Assembly (NCBI GenBank): GCA_019694395.1
Contig: JAIBCC010000011.1
Span: forward strand, 62,001 to 126,000
Origin: Pyrinomonadaceae bacterium
Lineage (GTDB): Bacteria; Acidobacteriota; Blastocatellia; Pyrinomonadales; Pyrinomonadaceae
Length of the DNA stretch: 64,000 nucleotides
Direction of reading: 5' to 3'
Shown here: positions 52,249 through 60,926 of the stretch, one piece after another
Layout of the letters: every line of letters starts with the position of its first letter
How positions within the stretch are numbered: the stretch's first letter is position 1
Program-made: the position numbers and the translations under genes
The notes under the pieces: generated by a model
What the model saw: the letters and a program-made list of their open reading frames with translations, nothing else
The model's database searches: none
Told to the model about the DNA's origin: nothing

Positions 52249-53448
52249 ATGGAAAAGAAAATAAATAAAGTAGTTTTAGCATATTCGGGCGGATTGGATA
52301 CATCCGCAATGTTGTTGTGGTTAAAAGAAACTTACGGTTGCGAAGTCGTTTGTTACACGGCTGATGTCGGGCAAGGGGAAGAGCTTGACGGATTAGAAGA
52401 AAAAGCCTTAAAGACTGGCGCATCAAAACTTTACGTTGAAGATTTGCGCGAAGAATTCGTCAAAGATTTTGTTTGGACAGCAGTTAAAGCCAATGCGCTT
52501 TACGAGGGAGTTTATCTTTTGGGAACTTCCCTTGCGCGTCCGGTGATTGCGAAAAAACAAATCGAAATTGCCCAAAAAGAAGGGGCTGATGCAGTCGCCC
52601 ACGGAGCAACCGGAAAAGGCAATGATCAGGTTCGTTTTGAACTGACTTATTATTCGCTAAAACCTGATATTAAAGTAGTTGCGCCGTGGAGACATTGGGA
52701 ATTCAAAGGTCGTGCTGATTTAATTGCCTACTGCGCTCAACATAACATCAACGTCACCGCTACGGCTGAAAAACCCTATTCGATGGACAGAAATTTGATG
52801 CACATTTCCTACGAAGGCGGAATTTTGGAAAATCCTTGGAATCAGCCGCCGGACGATATTTTTATAATGACCAAATCGCCCGAAAAAGCTAAAGATGAAG
52901 CCGATGAACTGATTATCACTTTTGAAAAAGGCGTGCCAGTTGCCATCAACGGCGAAAAATACGGAGCAGTTGATATGCTTTCCAAACTAAATTTCATCGG
53001 CGGCGAACATGGAATCGGGCGGGTTGATCTTGTCGAAAACCGTTTTGTCGGAATGAAATCACGCGGAGTTTATGAAACGCCCGGAGTCACGATTTTGCAA
53101 GCCGCACATCGGGCTTTGGAATCAATTACGATGGATCGTGAAGTAATGCGTCTGCGTGACTCATTGGGCGTAAAGTTCGCTGAATCAATCTATTACGGAT
53201 TCTGGTTCGCGCCTGAAACCGAAATTTTGCGTTCGATGATTGACCAAACCCAAGAAAATGTTTCGGGCGAGGTTCGCATTAAATTATACAAAGGCAATGT
53301 CACCATCTTAGGCAGACGCTCGCCAAATTCGCTTTACAAAGAACGGGTTGTAACTTTTGAGGACGATGCCGGTGCATATAACCAATTTGATGCTGAAGGA
53401 TTTATCAAACTCCAAGCATTGAGGCTGAGACTGCGAAAAATGGATTAG
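52249..53448 (+). CDS. argG: Argininosuccinate synthase
   Basis: 399 residues, full length. The ATP-pyrophosphatase P-loop is [17 protein letters not shown], and later motifs are [14 protein letters not shown] and [20 protein letters not shown]. It joins citrulline and aspartate with ATP in arginine biosynthesis. Part of the argR-led operon; its start codon is next to a heptamer hairpin. Confidence 0.97.
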   Translation: MEKKINKVVLAYSGGLDTSAMLLWLKETYGCEVVCYTADVGQGEELDGLEEKALKTGASKLYVEDLREEFVKDFVWTAVKANALYEGVYLLGTSLARPVIAKKQIEIAQKEGADAVAHGATGKGNDQVRFELTYYSLKPDIKVVAPWRHWEFKGRADLIAYCAQHNINVTATAEKPYSMDRNLMHISYEGGILENPWNQPPDDIFIMTKSPEKAKDEADELIITFEKGVPVAINGEKYGAVDMLSKLNFIGGEHGIGRVDLVENRFVGMKSRGVYETPGVTILQAAHRALESITMDREVMRLRDSLGVKFAESIYYGFWFAPETEILRSMIDQTQENVSGEVRIKLYKGNVTILGRRSPNSLYKERVVTFEDDAGAYNQFDAEGFIKLQALRLRLRKMD

Positions 53449-53451
53449 GAA

Positions 53452-53521
53452 AATTCACAGGGATAAAGGGGATAAACAGGATAAAAACAATCCCTTACCA
53501 TCCCCTAAATCCCTGTGAATT
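53452..53521. repeat. 70-bp inverted repeat with 9-bp periodic GGGATAAA units
   Basis: AATTCACAGGGAT on the left pairs with ATCCCTGTGAATT on the right; inside, GGGATAAAG, GGGATAAAC and AGGATAAAA run at 9-bp steps. It fills the gap between argG and the DUF1611-like gene. Confidence 0.88.
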
Positions 53522-53539
53522 CGTTTTGAGGTAAAAAAG

Positions 53540-54598
53540 ATGCAAGTTTTAGAAGTAGATAAAATCGGTTCGGCGACATCGCCTTTGAATTTGGGTAAAA
53601 CGGTTTCGGTGATTGAAGAAAATCTTTCGCCAAAAGCTGGTGATGTTGTTGTTGTCAAAGCACTTACGGAAAGCGTTACTTACGGAAATCTGGAATTGCC
53701 AAGCGGACGTCTGGCAAAAATCAACCGTAATGATGTTTTGCTCGGAGTCTTGGGCAAACGTCGTGCTTTGAAAGGATTTTTCGGTGATGTTCCCGAAACT
53801 GTCAAAGTCGGTGACAAACTGCATCTTTTGAATATGGGCGGCGTAATCGGTGTTTGCAGCGGTCATCATTCTAGTTTGTCCGATGCGATTGAAGTTGAGG
53901 TTTTGGGAATCGTCCAAAGTCCAAAGTCTAACGTCCAAAGTCCGTTGGTTTTGAACATTGGGGAAAATTCTTTGCCAATTTCAAATTCCCTCAACGCCTC
54001 TGCTCCGGTTGTTATTATTGCCGGAACTTGTATGAATTCGGGTAAAACCGTAGCGGCGACTGAAATAGTAAAACAAGCCTCGCATCATGGTTTAAAAATT
54101 GCCGGAGCGAAAATGTCGGGCGTGGCTTGTCTGCGCGATACGCTCAATATGCAGGATTGCGGGGCGTTTACCACAGCTAGTTTTCTTGATTGCGGATTAC
54201 CGTCAACTGTTGGAATTGATGATCTTGCGCCAATTGCTAAAGCAATTTTGAACAAACTAAATGAATCAAATCCTGACTTAATCGTTGTAGAATTAGGCGA
54301 TGGAATTGTCGGAGGATATTCGGTTGATTCAATTTTGCTAGACGAAGAAATCAAAAATGCTACTTCAACTTTTGTCTTTTGCGCTTCGGATTATGTCGGC
54401 GTGATCGGAGGAATCGAAGTTCTGAAACGCTTCGGAATTACGATTGATGTCATTGCCGGTTCCGTCACGGATTCTCAAGCAGGCGAAGATTTTGTCGTCC
54501 AGAATTTCGGTATTAAAGCGGGAAATGCTCGGCGAAATGGGTTGGGATTGTTTGAGCTGTTAGGTTTTGCGAAAGAAAAAGAGTTGGCAGTTGCTTAA
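53540..54598 (+). CDS. DUF1611-like P-loop NTPase in the arginine operon
   Basis: 352 residues with GAGGT before the ATG. The N-terminal part (residues 1-120) is beta-rich (VVVVKALTESVTYGNLELPS). Residues about 150-340 are a P-loop domain with Walker-A-like GTCMNSGKTVAATEIV, the segment AKMSGVACLRDTLN, and VVELGDGIVGGYSV as possible Walker B. This fits the DUF1611 group of NTPases. Residues 125-136 (around QSPKSNVQSPL) come from a heptamer tract and join the two domains. Its place between argG and argC suggests a part in arginine or ornithine metabolism; no known arg step is obviously missing for it. Confidence 0.75.
   Translation: MQVLEVDKIGSATSPLNLGKTVSVIEENLSPKAGDVVVVKALTESVTYGNLELPSGRLAKINRNDVLLGVLGKRRALKGFFGDVPETVKVGDKLHLLNMGGVIGVCSGHHSSLSDAIEVEVLGIVQSPKSNVQSPLVLNIGENSLPISNSLNASAPVVIIAGTCMNSGKTVAATEIVKQASHHGLKIAGAKMSGVACLRDTLNMQDCGAFTTASFLDCGLPSTVGIDDLAPIAKAILNKLNESNPDLIVVELGDGIVGGYSVDSILLDEEIKNATSTFVFCASDYVGVIGGIEVLKRFGITIDVIAGSVTDSQAGEDFVVQNFGIKAGNARRNGLGLFELLGFAKEKELAVA
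53912..53946. repeat. Heptamer repeat in the DUF1611-like gene (GTCCAAA type)
   Basis: GTCCAAA, GTCCAAA, GTCTAAC, GTCCAAA, GTCCGTT at 7-bp steps, translated in frame as the inter-domain linker. Confidence 0.9.
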
Positions 54599-54871
54599 AT
54601 GACCGAAATAGAACAAATAATCACAGCAGTAAAAGCCGAAATTCCAAATATTGTTGTCTTTAAATTAAATGAAGTTGGCGCAAAACCTTTTGAATTTGGG
54701 GTTTGGCAGTTTTGGCTAGAAGACAATAAGAATGAAAAAATTTCAATTGAAGTTCAACATGGTTTTTGCTACGCCTGTTACTCAAACATTAAGTTTGCCA
54801 GTCAGGACGAATTGAAATACCTAGATACGGCAAAATGGATTTGCAAATATCTTGGTAATTCAAAATTATAA
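54599..54871 (+). CDS. Small orphan protein in the arginine operon
   Basis: 90 residues, starting at the base after the stop of the DUF1611-like gene and ending 5 bp before argC, so it is in the operon. It has a core EFGVWQFWLEDNKNEKISIE and HGFCYACYSNIKFASQDELK, ending in AKWICKYLGNSKL. Three cysteines. I do not recognise a family. Confidence 0.65.
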   Translation: MTEIEQIITAVKAEIPNIVVFKLNEVGAKPFEFGVWQFWLEDNKNEKISIEVQHGFCYACYSNIKFASQDELKYLDTAKWICKYLGNSKL

Positions 54872-54876
54872 AAAAG

Positions 54877-55902
54877 ATGTCTAACAAAATTAAAATTGCC
54901 ATCTTCGGCGGCTCAGGCTACGGGGGAAGCGAACTTCTGCGAATCCTTCTGTTTCATCCAAACGCTGAAATTGTTTTAGTTACAGCCAATGAACAAGCCG
55001 GAAAATTAGTTGGCGAAGTTCATAAAAATTTATTTGGCTTGACCAACTTGCGTTTCTCTACTGCGCCGGAAGATTTATCAAATTTGGAAGCAGATGTTGC
55101 GTTTTTCGGACTTCCGCACGGGCAAGCGATTTCCATTGTTCCCAAACTGCCTAAAAATATAAAAATCATTGATCTTTCGGGGGATTTTCGGATTGACGAT
55201 GCGGACGTTTTCAAACAATTTTACAAGCTCGAAAAATCCGATTTACAATCTGAATTTGTTTACGGTTTGACCGAAATTAATCGTGAACAAATCAAAACAG
55301 CTGAAAAAATTGCCAATCCGGGATGTTTTGCTACCGCCACGCTTTTGGGTTTAAGCCCTTTGGTTGCAAATGGTTTGATAAATGGAAAAATTATTGTTGA
55401 TGCCAAAACAGGCTCAAGCGGTTCAGGTGTTAAACCCGCTGCCAACACGCATCACCCGCAACGGATGAACTCGTTTTATGCCTACAAACCCTTTACGCAT
55501 CAACACGTTCCCGAAATTACGCAATGTTTAAAAACTGTGGGGGATTTTGAAAATGATTTCGTTTTTATGACGCATTCCCTGCCAGTTTCGCGAGGGATTT
55601 TTGCGAGTTGCTATGCAGAATTAAACAACGAAACTTCAACCGCTGAACTGAAAGAAATTTACCGACAGTTTTATCAAAATTCCTTTTTTGTTCGACTAAC
55701 TGACGGCTCTCCGGACATCAATTGGGTAAAAACCACAAACTTTTGCGATATTGCCGTGAATGTTCAAGGCAAACAAGTTGTTGTATTTTCTGCGATTGAT
55801 AATCTAGTCAAAGGCGCGGCTGGTCAAGCTGTCCAAAATATGAATCTGATGTTCGGATTAGATGAAAAAACAGGATTGGTATTGGTTGGAACAAATCCTT
55901 AG
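54877..55902 (+). CDS. argC: N-acetyl-gamma-glutamyl-phosphate reductase
   Basis: 341 residues. The NADP-binding start is IAIFGGSGYGGSELLRILL; the catalytic Cys is in KIANPGCFATATLLGL; the C-terminal part contains FVYGLTEINREQ and THHPQRMNSFYAYKPFTHQH. It reduces N-acetylglutamyl phosphate in arginine biosynthesis. Last recognised gene of the argR operon; the 9-bp-periodic hairpin after it may end transcription. Confidence 0.96.
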   Translation: MSNKIKIAIFGGSGYGGSELLRILLFHPNAEIVLVTANEQAGKLVGEVHKNLFGLTNLRFSTAPEDLSNLEADVAFFGLPHGQAISIVPKLPKNIKIIDLSGDFRIDDADVFKQFYKLEKSDLQSEFVYGLTEINREQIKTAEKIANPGCFATATLLGLSPLVANGLINGKIIVDAKTGSSGSGVKPAANTHHPQRMNSFYAYKPFTHQHVPEITQCLKTVGDFENDFVFMTHSLPVSRGIFASCYAELNNETSTAELKEIYRQFYQNSFFVRLTDGSPDINWVKTTNFCDIAVNVQGKQVVVFSAIDNLVKGAAGQAVQNMNLMFGLDEKTGLVLVGTNP

Positions 55903-55907
55903 CTTTC

Positions 55908-55972
55908 ACTTTGCGAACTTAACGGACTTTGCGTTATTTCTTTCTCACGCAAAGGCGTAAAGAACGCAAAGT
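55908..55972. repeat. 65-bp inverted repeat with 9-bp periodic CTTTGCG units, after argC
   Basis: ACTTTGCG units at 55908-55933 face CGCAAAGG / CGTAAAGAA / CGCAAAGT units at 55949-55972. The perfect outer arms are ACTTTGCG and CGCAAAGT. It lies 6 bp after the argC stop. Confidence 0.85.
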
Positions 55973-56109
55973 AAAATAAATCATTTTGATTTTTCCAAAT
56001 AAGTGGGTGATTTTTCTATCACTCGAACAGGTGATTCTTTTTCTTTTTTGAACTGCTACAATTTTTTCATAAATCAAAATCCTAATTTGGATTGAGAAAG
56101 GAAAAGATT

Positions 56110-56979
56110 ATGAAAACACAAAGAAAAATTGCAAAGTTAATCAGCCCGACTCCGGTTTCGGACGGCGCGGGTGTAAAGCTAAACCGTTTGATTGCAACAC
56201 CGACGCTTGATTATCTTGATCCGTTTTTACTGCTTGACCATTTCGGCTCGGACAACAAAGACGATTACATTGCCGGATTTCCCGAACATCCGCATCGAGG
56301 GATTGAAACCGTAACTTATATGCTCAAAGGCAAGGTTACACACCGCGATACGATGGGCAACGAAGGAACGATTTCGGCGGGCGATATTCAATGGATGACG
56401 GCTGGCGGCGGCTTGATGCACGAAGAAATGCCCGTTGCTGAAGAAGAAGGTTTAAGCGGCTTTCAGCTTTGGGTGAATTTGCCGAAAAAACTGAAAATGA
56501 CCAAGCCTCGTTATCAAGAAATCAAAGCTGATAAAATCCCGGTTTATGAAAAAGATGGGGCAAAAGTTAAAGTCATTGCAGGCGAAGTTGGAGATGTCCA
56601 AGGCGCAGTAACAGAGATTTACGCCGAACCGAATTATTTGGATGTAACGCTTGAACCAAATGCGGAATTCACGCATCCGATTGCGCTTGGACACAACGCT
56701 TTTGCTTATATTTTCGATGGCTCTGCCGATTTTGATGAAAGCGGAAATTTTGCCCACAATCCGAGACTTGTCATTTTAACCGATGGCGATTTTGTTAAAA
56801 TCAAAGCCGGAGAAAATGGTGCAAGATTTTTACTTGTTTCCGGCAAACCTTTGAATGAACCGATTGCCAGATATGGTCCTTTCGTGATGAATACTCGCGC
56901 CGAGCTTTATCAGGCAATCGAAGATTTGCAGAATGGAACATTTGTTTGGACGGAAGAAAAAGAAGTTGTCACAGCCTGA
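56110..56979 (+). CDS. Pirin-family cupin protein
   Basis: 289 residues from ATG 56110, which has AAAGGAAAAG before it. The N-terminal cupin has the metal ligands: HPHRGIETVTYMLKGKVTH and GGGLMHEEMP. A second C-terminal cupin-like half follows (about 170-280). Bacterial pirins bind Fe and some act as quercetinases or metabolic regulators. The substrate is unknown. A terminator follows. Confidence 0.94.
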   Translation: MKTQRKIAKLISPTPVSDGAGVKLNRLIATPTLDYLDPFLLLDHFGSDNKDDYIAGFPEHPHRGIETVTYMLKGKVTHRDTMGNEGTISAGDIQWMTAGGGLMHEEMPVAEEEGLSGFQLWVNLPKKLKMTKPRYQEIKADKIPVYEKDGAKVKVIAGEVGDVQGAVTEIYAEPNYLDVTLEPNAEFTHPIALGHNAFAYIFDGSADFDESGNFAHNPRLVILTDGDFVKIKAGENGARFLLVSGKPLNEPIARYGPFVMNTRAELYQAIEDLQNGTFVWTEEKEVVTA

Positions 56980-57004
56980 TATTGGTTAATAATTGAATAG
57001 GATT

Positions 57005-57034
57005 GCTGAATGAAGCCCCAAAGTTTCATTCGGC
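57005..57034 (+). terminator. Terminator after pirin
   Basis: GCTGAATGAA (57005-57014) pairs with TTCATTCGGC (57025-57034), one G-T wobble, followed by TTTTCTATTT. Confidence 0.82.
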
Positions 57035-57059
57035 TTTTCTATTTGTTAAGTTAAAGATT

Positions 57060-57344
57060 ATGGAAAATTTAATTGTTGAGAATAACGAATCGAAACATCG
57101 TTTTGAAATAAATCTGGAAGACGGAATAGCCTTTATCCAATACACAAAACAGGGCGAAGACGTTTATAATCTTTATCATACCGAAGTTCCGCCGCAATTT
57201 GGCGGCAAAGGTGTCGGAAGTGCTTTAGCAAAAGGAACTTTGGAATATATCAAAGCCGAAGGCAGTCAAATTATTCCGACTTGTCCATTTGTCGCGGCAT
57301 ATCTGAAAAAACATCCTGAATATCAGGAATTGGTAAGAAAATGA
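57060..57344 (+). CDS. Small YidJ-type GNAT-like N-acetyltransferase
   Basis: About 94 residues from ATG 57060 (MENLIVENNESKHRFEI). This is the compact GNAT-related family (Acetyltransf_CG) with the CoA loop TEVPPQFGGKGVGSALAKGT and the conserved Cys in IIPTCPFVAAYLKKHPEYQ. Its ATGA stop overlaps the start of the SGNH hydrolase, so the pair is co-transcribed. Substrate unknown. Confidence 0.9.
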   Translation: MENLIVENNESKHRFEINLEDGIAFIQYTKQGEDVYNLYHTEVPPQFGGKGVGSALAKGTLEYIKAEGSQIIPTCPFVAAYLKKHPEYQELVRK

Positions 57345-58009
57345 CAAGATTAATAACCGTTTTATTTTTGTGGCTGATTTTAGCTCTGGCATCTTTTTCT
57401 CAAACGCAAACCTATACGCGTGCCAAAATGTGGGATGCGGAAATCAATTCCCTGACCGAAATTGACCTCAAACAAGCTCCGCCCAAAAATCCGATTTTGT
57501 TTGTTGGTAGTTCTTCGATGCGTTTATGGCGAAATCTGCGCCAAAGTTTTCCGAATCTTAATGTGCTTAATCGCGGTTTTGGCGGCTCACGGCTCGAAGA
57601 CGTAAATTACTATTTTGAACGAATCGTCACACCTTATAACCCAAAAATTGTCGTGCTTTATGCGGGTGAAAATGATGTTAATGAAGGAGTTGCGCCGGAA
57701 ACCGTTTTGGAAAGCTACCGTAAATTTTTAGCAATGTTTCGCGCTGAATTTTCGAAAACAAAACTCGTCTATGTTTCGCTCAAACCGAGTCCGGCGAGAT
57801 GGGCTTTAGCTGATAAATACAAGCAAACAAACAATTTAATTAAAAACGAGATCGCCAAAGACAAAAACTCTGTATTTATTGATGTGTGGAATCCGATGCT
57901 CGGTGCAAATGGCGAACCACTCCCTGAATTATTTCTCGCGGATAATCTGCATATGAACGAAAAAGGCTATGCAATTTGGCGCAATGCGTTGATTAAATAT
58001 TTAAAATAA
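57341..58009 (+). CDS. Secreted SGNH/GDSL-type hydrolase
   Basis: 222 residues with a signal peptide (LITVLFLWLILALASFS). The SGNH blocks are visible: VGSSSMRLW (nucleophile Ser), GFGGSRLEDV (Gly), LYAGENDVNEG (Asn) and FLADNLHMNEKGYAIW (Asp and His). Likely an esterase or carbohydrate acetylesterase acting outside the cytoplasm. It overlaps the small acetyltransferase by 4 bp and lies 590 bp from a GH92 mannosidase, which hints at glycan breakdown. Confidence 0.92.
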   Translation: MTRLITVLFLWLILALASFSQTQTYTRAKMWDAEINSLTEIDLKQAPPKNPILFVGSSSMRLWRNLRQSFPNLNVLNRGFGGSRLEDVNYYFERIVTPYNPKIVVLYAGENDVNEGVAPETVLESYRKFLAMFRAEFSKTKLVYVSLKPSPARWALADKYKQTNNLIKNEIAKDKNSVFIDVWNPMLGANGEPLPELFLADNLHMNEKGYAIWRNALIKYLK

Positions 58010-58048
58010 AAAGGCAGAAACCAGCGCGTGAGCAAGGGTGTGAAAGAA

Positions 58049-58570
58049 ATGAGTTTAACAATCAGAAGAGCAACAATTGAAGACGCTGAGATAATTGCCC
58101 AAATTGCCTGGCAAAGTTTTTATGATGCCTTTGCCGATCATCCAAAAAATGCGCCGGAAGACCTCAAAAGCTATATGGATGAGGCATTTACGGCTAAAGC
58201 TATTTTGGCTGAGTTAACCGATAAAGACTCAATCTTTTTTGTTGCCGAAATTGAAAACAAAATTGTCGGCTACGCCAAACTGAAACAAAATTCCTGCGAA
58301 GAAGGAATTTCAGGCGAAAATCCAATTGAACTTTGTCGGCTCTATTCGCTCAGTGAATTTATCGGCAAAGGAATCGGTAAAACTCTGATGCTGAAAAGTT
58401 TGGAATTTGCCAAAGAAAGCGGTCACGATGTTATCTGGCTTGGTGTTTGGGAATACAATCATCGCGCACAGGAGTTTTACAAAAAATTCGGTTTTGAAAA
58501 ATGCGGCGAACATATTTTTCAACTTGGAAGCGATCCGCAAACAGATTGGTTGATGGAAAGAAAGGTTTAG
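58049..58570 (+). CDS. GNAT-family N-acetyltransferase
   Basis: About 173 residues from ATG 58049 (MSLTIRRATIEDAEIIAQIA); an upstream GTG is a weaker choice. CoA loop: YSLSEFIGKGIGKTLMLKSL; motif B: HDVIWLGVWEYNHRAQEFYK. Closest in plan to the GNAT at 48.7 kb. The upstream spacer contains GCGCGTGAGC, also found in part inside the MITE-like element. Substrate unknown. Confidence 0.92.
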   Translation: MSLTIRRATIEDAEIIAQIAWQSFYDAFADHPKNAPEDLKSYMDEAFTAKAILAELTDKDSIFFVAEIENKIVGYAKLKQNSCEEGISGENPIELCRLYSLSEFIGKGIGKTLMLKSLEFAKESGHDVIWLGVWEYNHRAQEFYKKFGFEKCGEHIFQLGSDPQTDWLMERKV

Positions 58571-58597
58571 CCACGAACAAACACGAAAAAGCACAAA
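58571..58597. repeat. 9-bp periodic tract directly before the GH92 start
   Basis: CCACGAACA, AACACGAAA and AAGCACAAA run at 9-bp steps and end 1 bp before the ATG. No Shine-Dalgarno is seen. Confidence 0.65.
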
Positions 58598-58598
58598 A

Positions 58599-60887
58599 AT
58601 GAAGAATTTTTTTTTAATGCTAATTTTAGCTGTTTCAGTTTCTGCCCAAAAGTCAGAAAACTTTATTCAATACGTTAATCCGCTGATTGGGACACAAAAA
58701 ATGGGACATACTTTTCCAGGTGCTACCGTGCCTTTCGGCTCGGTTCAGCTTTCGCCCGATACGGATGAGCAGCCGATTTTAATTGGCGGAAAGTATAACA
58801 AAGAAACTTATAAATATTGTGCGGGTTATAATTATGATGATTCAACGATAGTCGGTTTTTCGCACACACATTTTTCGGGAACGGGACATTCCGATTTAGG
58901 CGATTTTTTGATAATGCCGACGGTCGGCGAATTACAGCTTGACCCCGGCGCGAAAGATAATCCGAAAAGTGGTTTTCGCTCTCGCTTTTCTCATTCGACC
59001 GAAATTGCCGAGCCGAATTATTACAAAGTTTTGCTCGAAGACGATAAGATTTTGGCTGAACTGACGACCACCACGCGAGTCGGTTTTCATCAATATACTT
59101 TTCCTGCGTCTGACAATGCTCACATCATTCTCGACCTGATGCACGGAATTTATAATTACGACGATAAAAATGTTTGGACGTTTGTCAGAGTCGAAAACGA
59201 TCACACGATTGTCGGATTTCGGCAAACAAACGGTTGGGCGAGAACGCGGACGGTCTATTTTGCGATGGAATTCTCCAAACCGTTCAAAAGCTATGGTTTC
59301 AAGGATTTTCAGCGTTCGCAATACAACGGTTTTTGGCGAAAATTTGACCAATCGAAAAATTTCCCCGAGATGGCGGGCAAACAAATTCGTGCCTATTTTG
59401 ATTTTGCCACCAAACAGGACGAAAAAATTCAAGTAAAATTTGCACTTTCGCCCGTTTCAACCGAAGGCGCAATGAAGAATTTACAAACCGAAACACCTGA
59501 TTGGAATTTTGAAAAAGTCAAAAAAGCCGGACAAGATTCGTGGAATAAAGAGCTTGGAAAAATCGCCGTAACTGCTGACAGCAAAGAAGATTTGGTCAAT
59601 TTTTACACAGCGATGTATCATGCTTCCCTTTCGCCGACGGTTTATATGGATGCTGACGGCAAATACAAAGGTTTAGACCAAAATGTCCATTCGGCGACGG
59701 GATTTACAAATTACACAACCTTTTCATTGTGGGATACTTATCGGGCTTTGCACCCGTATTTTAATATCATTCAGCCGAGCAGAAACCGCGATATGATTCG
59801 CTCGATGATGGCTCATTATGACCAGAGCGTGCATAAAATGCTGCCCGTTTGGTCGCACTACGCCAACGAAAATTGGTGCATGATCGGCTACCATTCAGTT
59901 TCGGTGATTGCGGATGCGATTGTGACGGGAAATCTGACGGGCATTGAAGCGGAAGTAGCACTTGCCGCTTCGGTTCAAACCGCTAGAACCAAATATTACG
60001 ATGGTTTAGAGTTTTATATGAAGCTCGGCTATGTTCCCGAAGACAAAAATGGAACGTCTGTTTCCAAAACTCTCGAATACGCTTACGACGATTGGGCAAT
60101 CGCTCAAGCTGCAAAAAAACTCGGCAAAACTGCGATTTATAACGAATTTATCAAGCGTTCGGAAAACTGGAAAAACGTTTACGATTCGTCAGTTGGCTTT
60201 ACCCGTCCGAAAATGAGCAACGGAAAATTCGGCGAAAAATTTGATCCGCTGAAAACCGAAGGTCAAGGTTTTATCGAAGGTAATTCTTGGAATTACAGTC
60301 TTTATGTTCCACACAATCCCGCCGAAATGATCGAAATGATGGGCGGAAAAGAAAAATTTGCCAAGCATTTGGACGAACTTTTTACGATGCACTTGCCTGA
60401 TGAGTTTTTCGCCGAAACCGAAGACATCACCCGCGAAGGAATTATCGGCGGCTATATTCACGGCAACGAGCCTTCGCATCACGTTGCGTATCTTTATAAC
60501 TGGACAAATCAGCCTTGGAAAACTCAGGAGCGCGTTAGAATGATTTTGAAACATCAATATCACGCTTCGCCTGATGGACTCGGCGGCAATGACGATTGCG
60601 GACAAATGTCTGCGTGGTTTATCCTTTCATCTTTGGGTTTTTATCCTGTCGCTCCTGCTTCCGGCGAATATCAAATCGGCAGTCCGTCAATAAAAACTGC
60701 AGTTTTGAAACTCGAAAACGGTAAAACTTTGACCATCGAAGCGAAAAATCAAAGCGATAAAAATGTTTATGTCGAGAAAGTAACGGTGAACGGTCAACCT
60801 TTAGACAGAATTTTTATAAAATATTCAGAAATTATGAATGGTGGGAAAATCGTTTTCTGGATGAGCGATACACCTGCTCCGAAATAG
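58599..60887 (+). CDS. Secreted glycoside hydrolase family 92, alpha-1,2-mannosidase
   Basis: 762 residues with a signal peptide (FFLMLILAVSVSA). The N-terminal beta domain begins YVNPLIGTQKMGHTFPGATV. The (alpha/alpha)6 barrel carries GNEPSHHVAYLYNW and SPDGLGGNDDCGQMSAWFIL followed by LGFYPVAPASGEYQIGSP, the strong GH92 signatures with the catalytic acid region EDITREGIIGGYIHGNEP. GH92 enzymes are calcium-dependent exo-mannosidases that trim alpha-mannosides of glycoproteins. Probably periplasmic. The start codon touches a repeat tract. Confidence 0.96.
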   Translation: MKNFFLMLILAVSVSAQKSENFIQYVNPLIGTQKMGHTFPGATVPFGSVQLSPDTDEQPILIGGKYNKETYKYCAGYNYDDSTIVGFSHTHFSGTGHSDLGDFLIMPTVGELQLDPGAKDNPKSGFRSRFSHSTEIAEPNYYKVLLEDDKILAELTTTTRVGFHQYTFPASDNAHIILDLMHGIYNYDDKNVWTFVRVENDHTIVGFRQTNGWARTRTVYFAMEFSKPFKSYGFKDFQRSQYNGFWRKFDQSKNFPEMAGKQIRAYFDFATKQDEKIQVKFALSPVSTEGAMKNLQTETPDWNFEKVKKAGQDSWNKELGKIAVTADSKEDLVNFYTAMYHASLSPTVYMDADGKYKGLDQNVHSATGFTNYTTFSLWDTYRALHPYFNIIQPSRNRDMIRSMMAHYDQSVHKMLPVWSHYANENWCMIGYHSVSVIADAIVTGNLTGIEAEVALAASVQTARTKYYDGLEFYMKLGYVPEDKNGTSVSKTLEYAYDDWAIAQAAKKLGKTAIYNEFIKRSENWKNVYDSSVGFTRPKMSNGKFGEKFDPLKTEGQGFIEGNSWNYSLYVPHNPAEMIEMMGGKEKFAKHLDELFTMHLPDEFFAETEDITREGIIGGYIHGNEPSHHVAYLYNWTNQPWKTQERVRMILKHQYHASPDGLGGNDDCGQMSAWFILSSLGFYPVAPASGEYQIGSPSIKTAVLKLENGKTLTIEAKNQSDKNVYVEKVTVNGQPLDRIFIKYSEIMNGGKIVFWMSDTPAPK

Positions 60888-60926
60888 AGATAATCATAAT
60901 TTTCCCAAATCCGTTAGAATGTTTTT

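Noticed and set aside
48748..58570. Recent duplication of the two GNAT genes
   Set aside because: They share plan and the WLGVW motif but differ at many positions, so the split is old and of little special interest.
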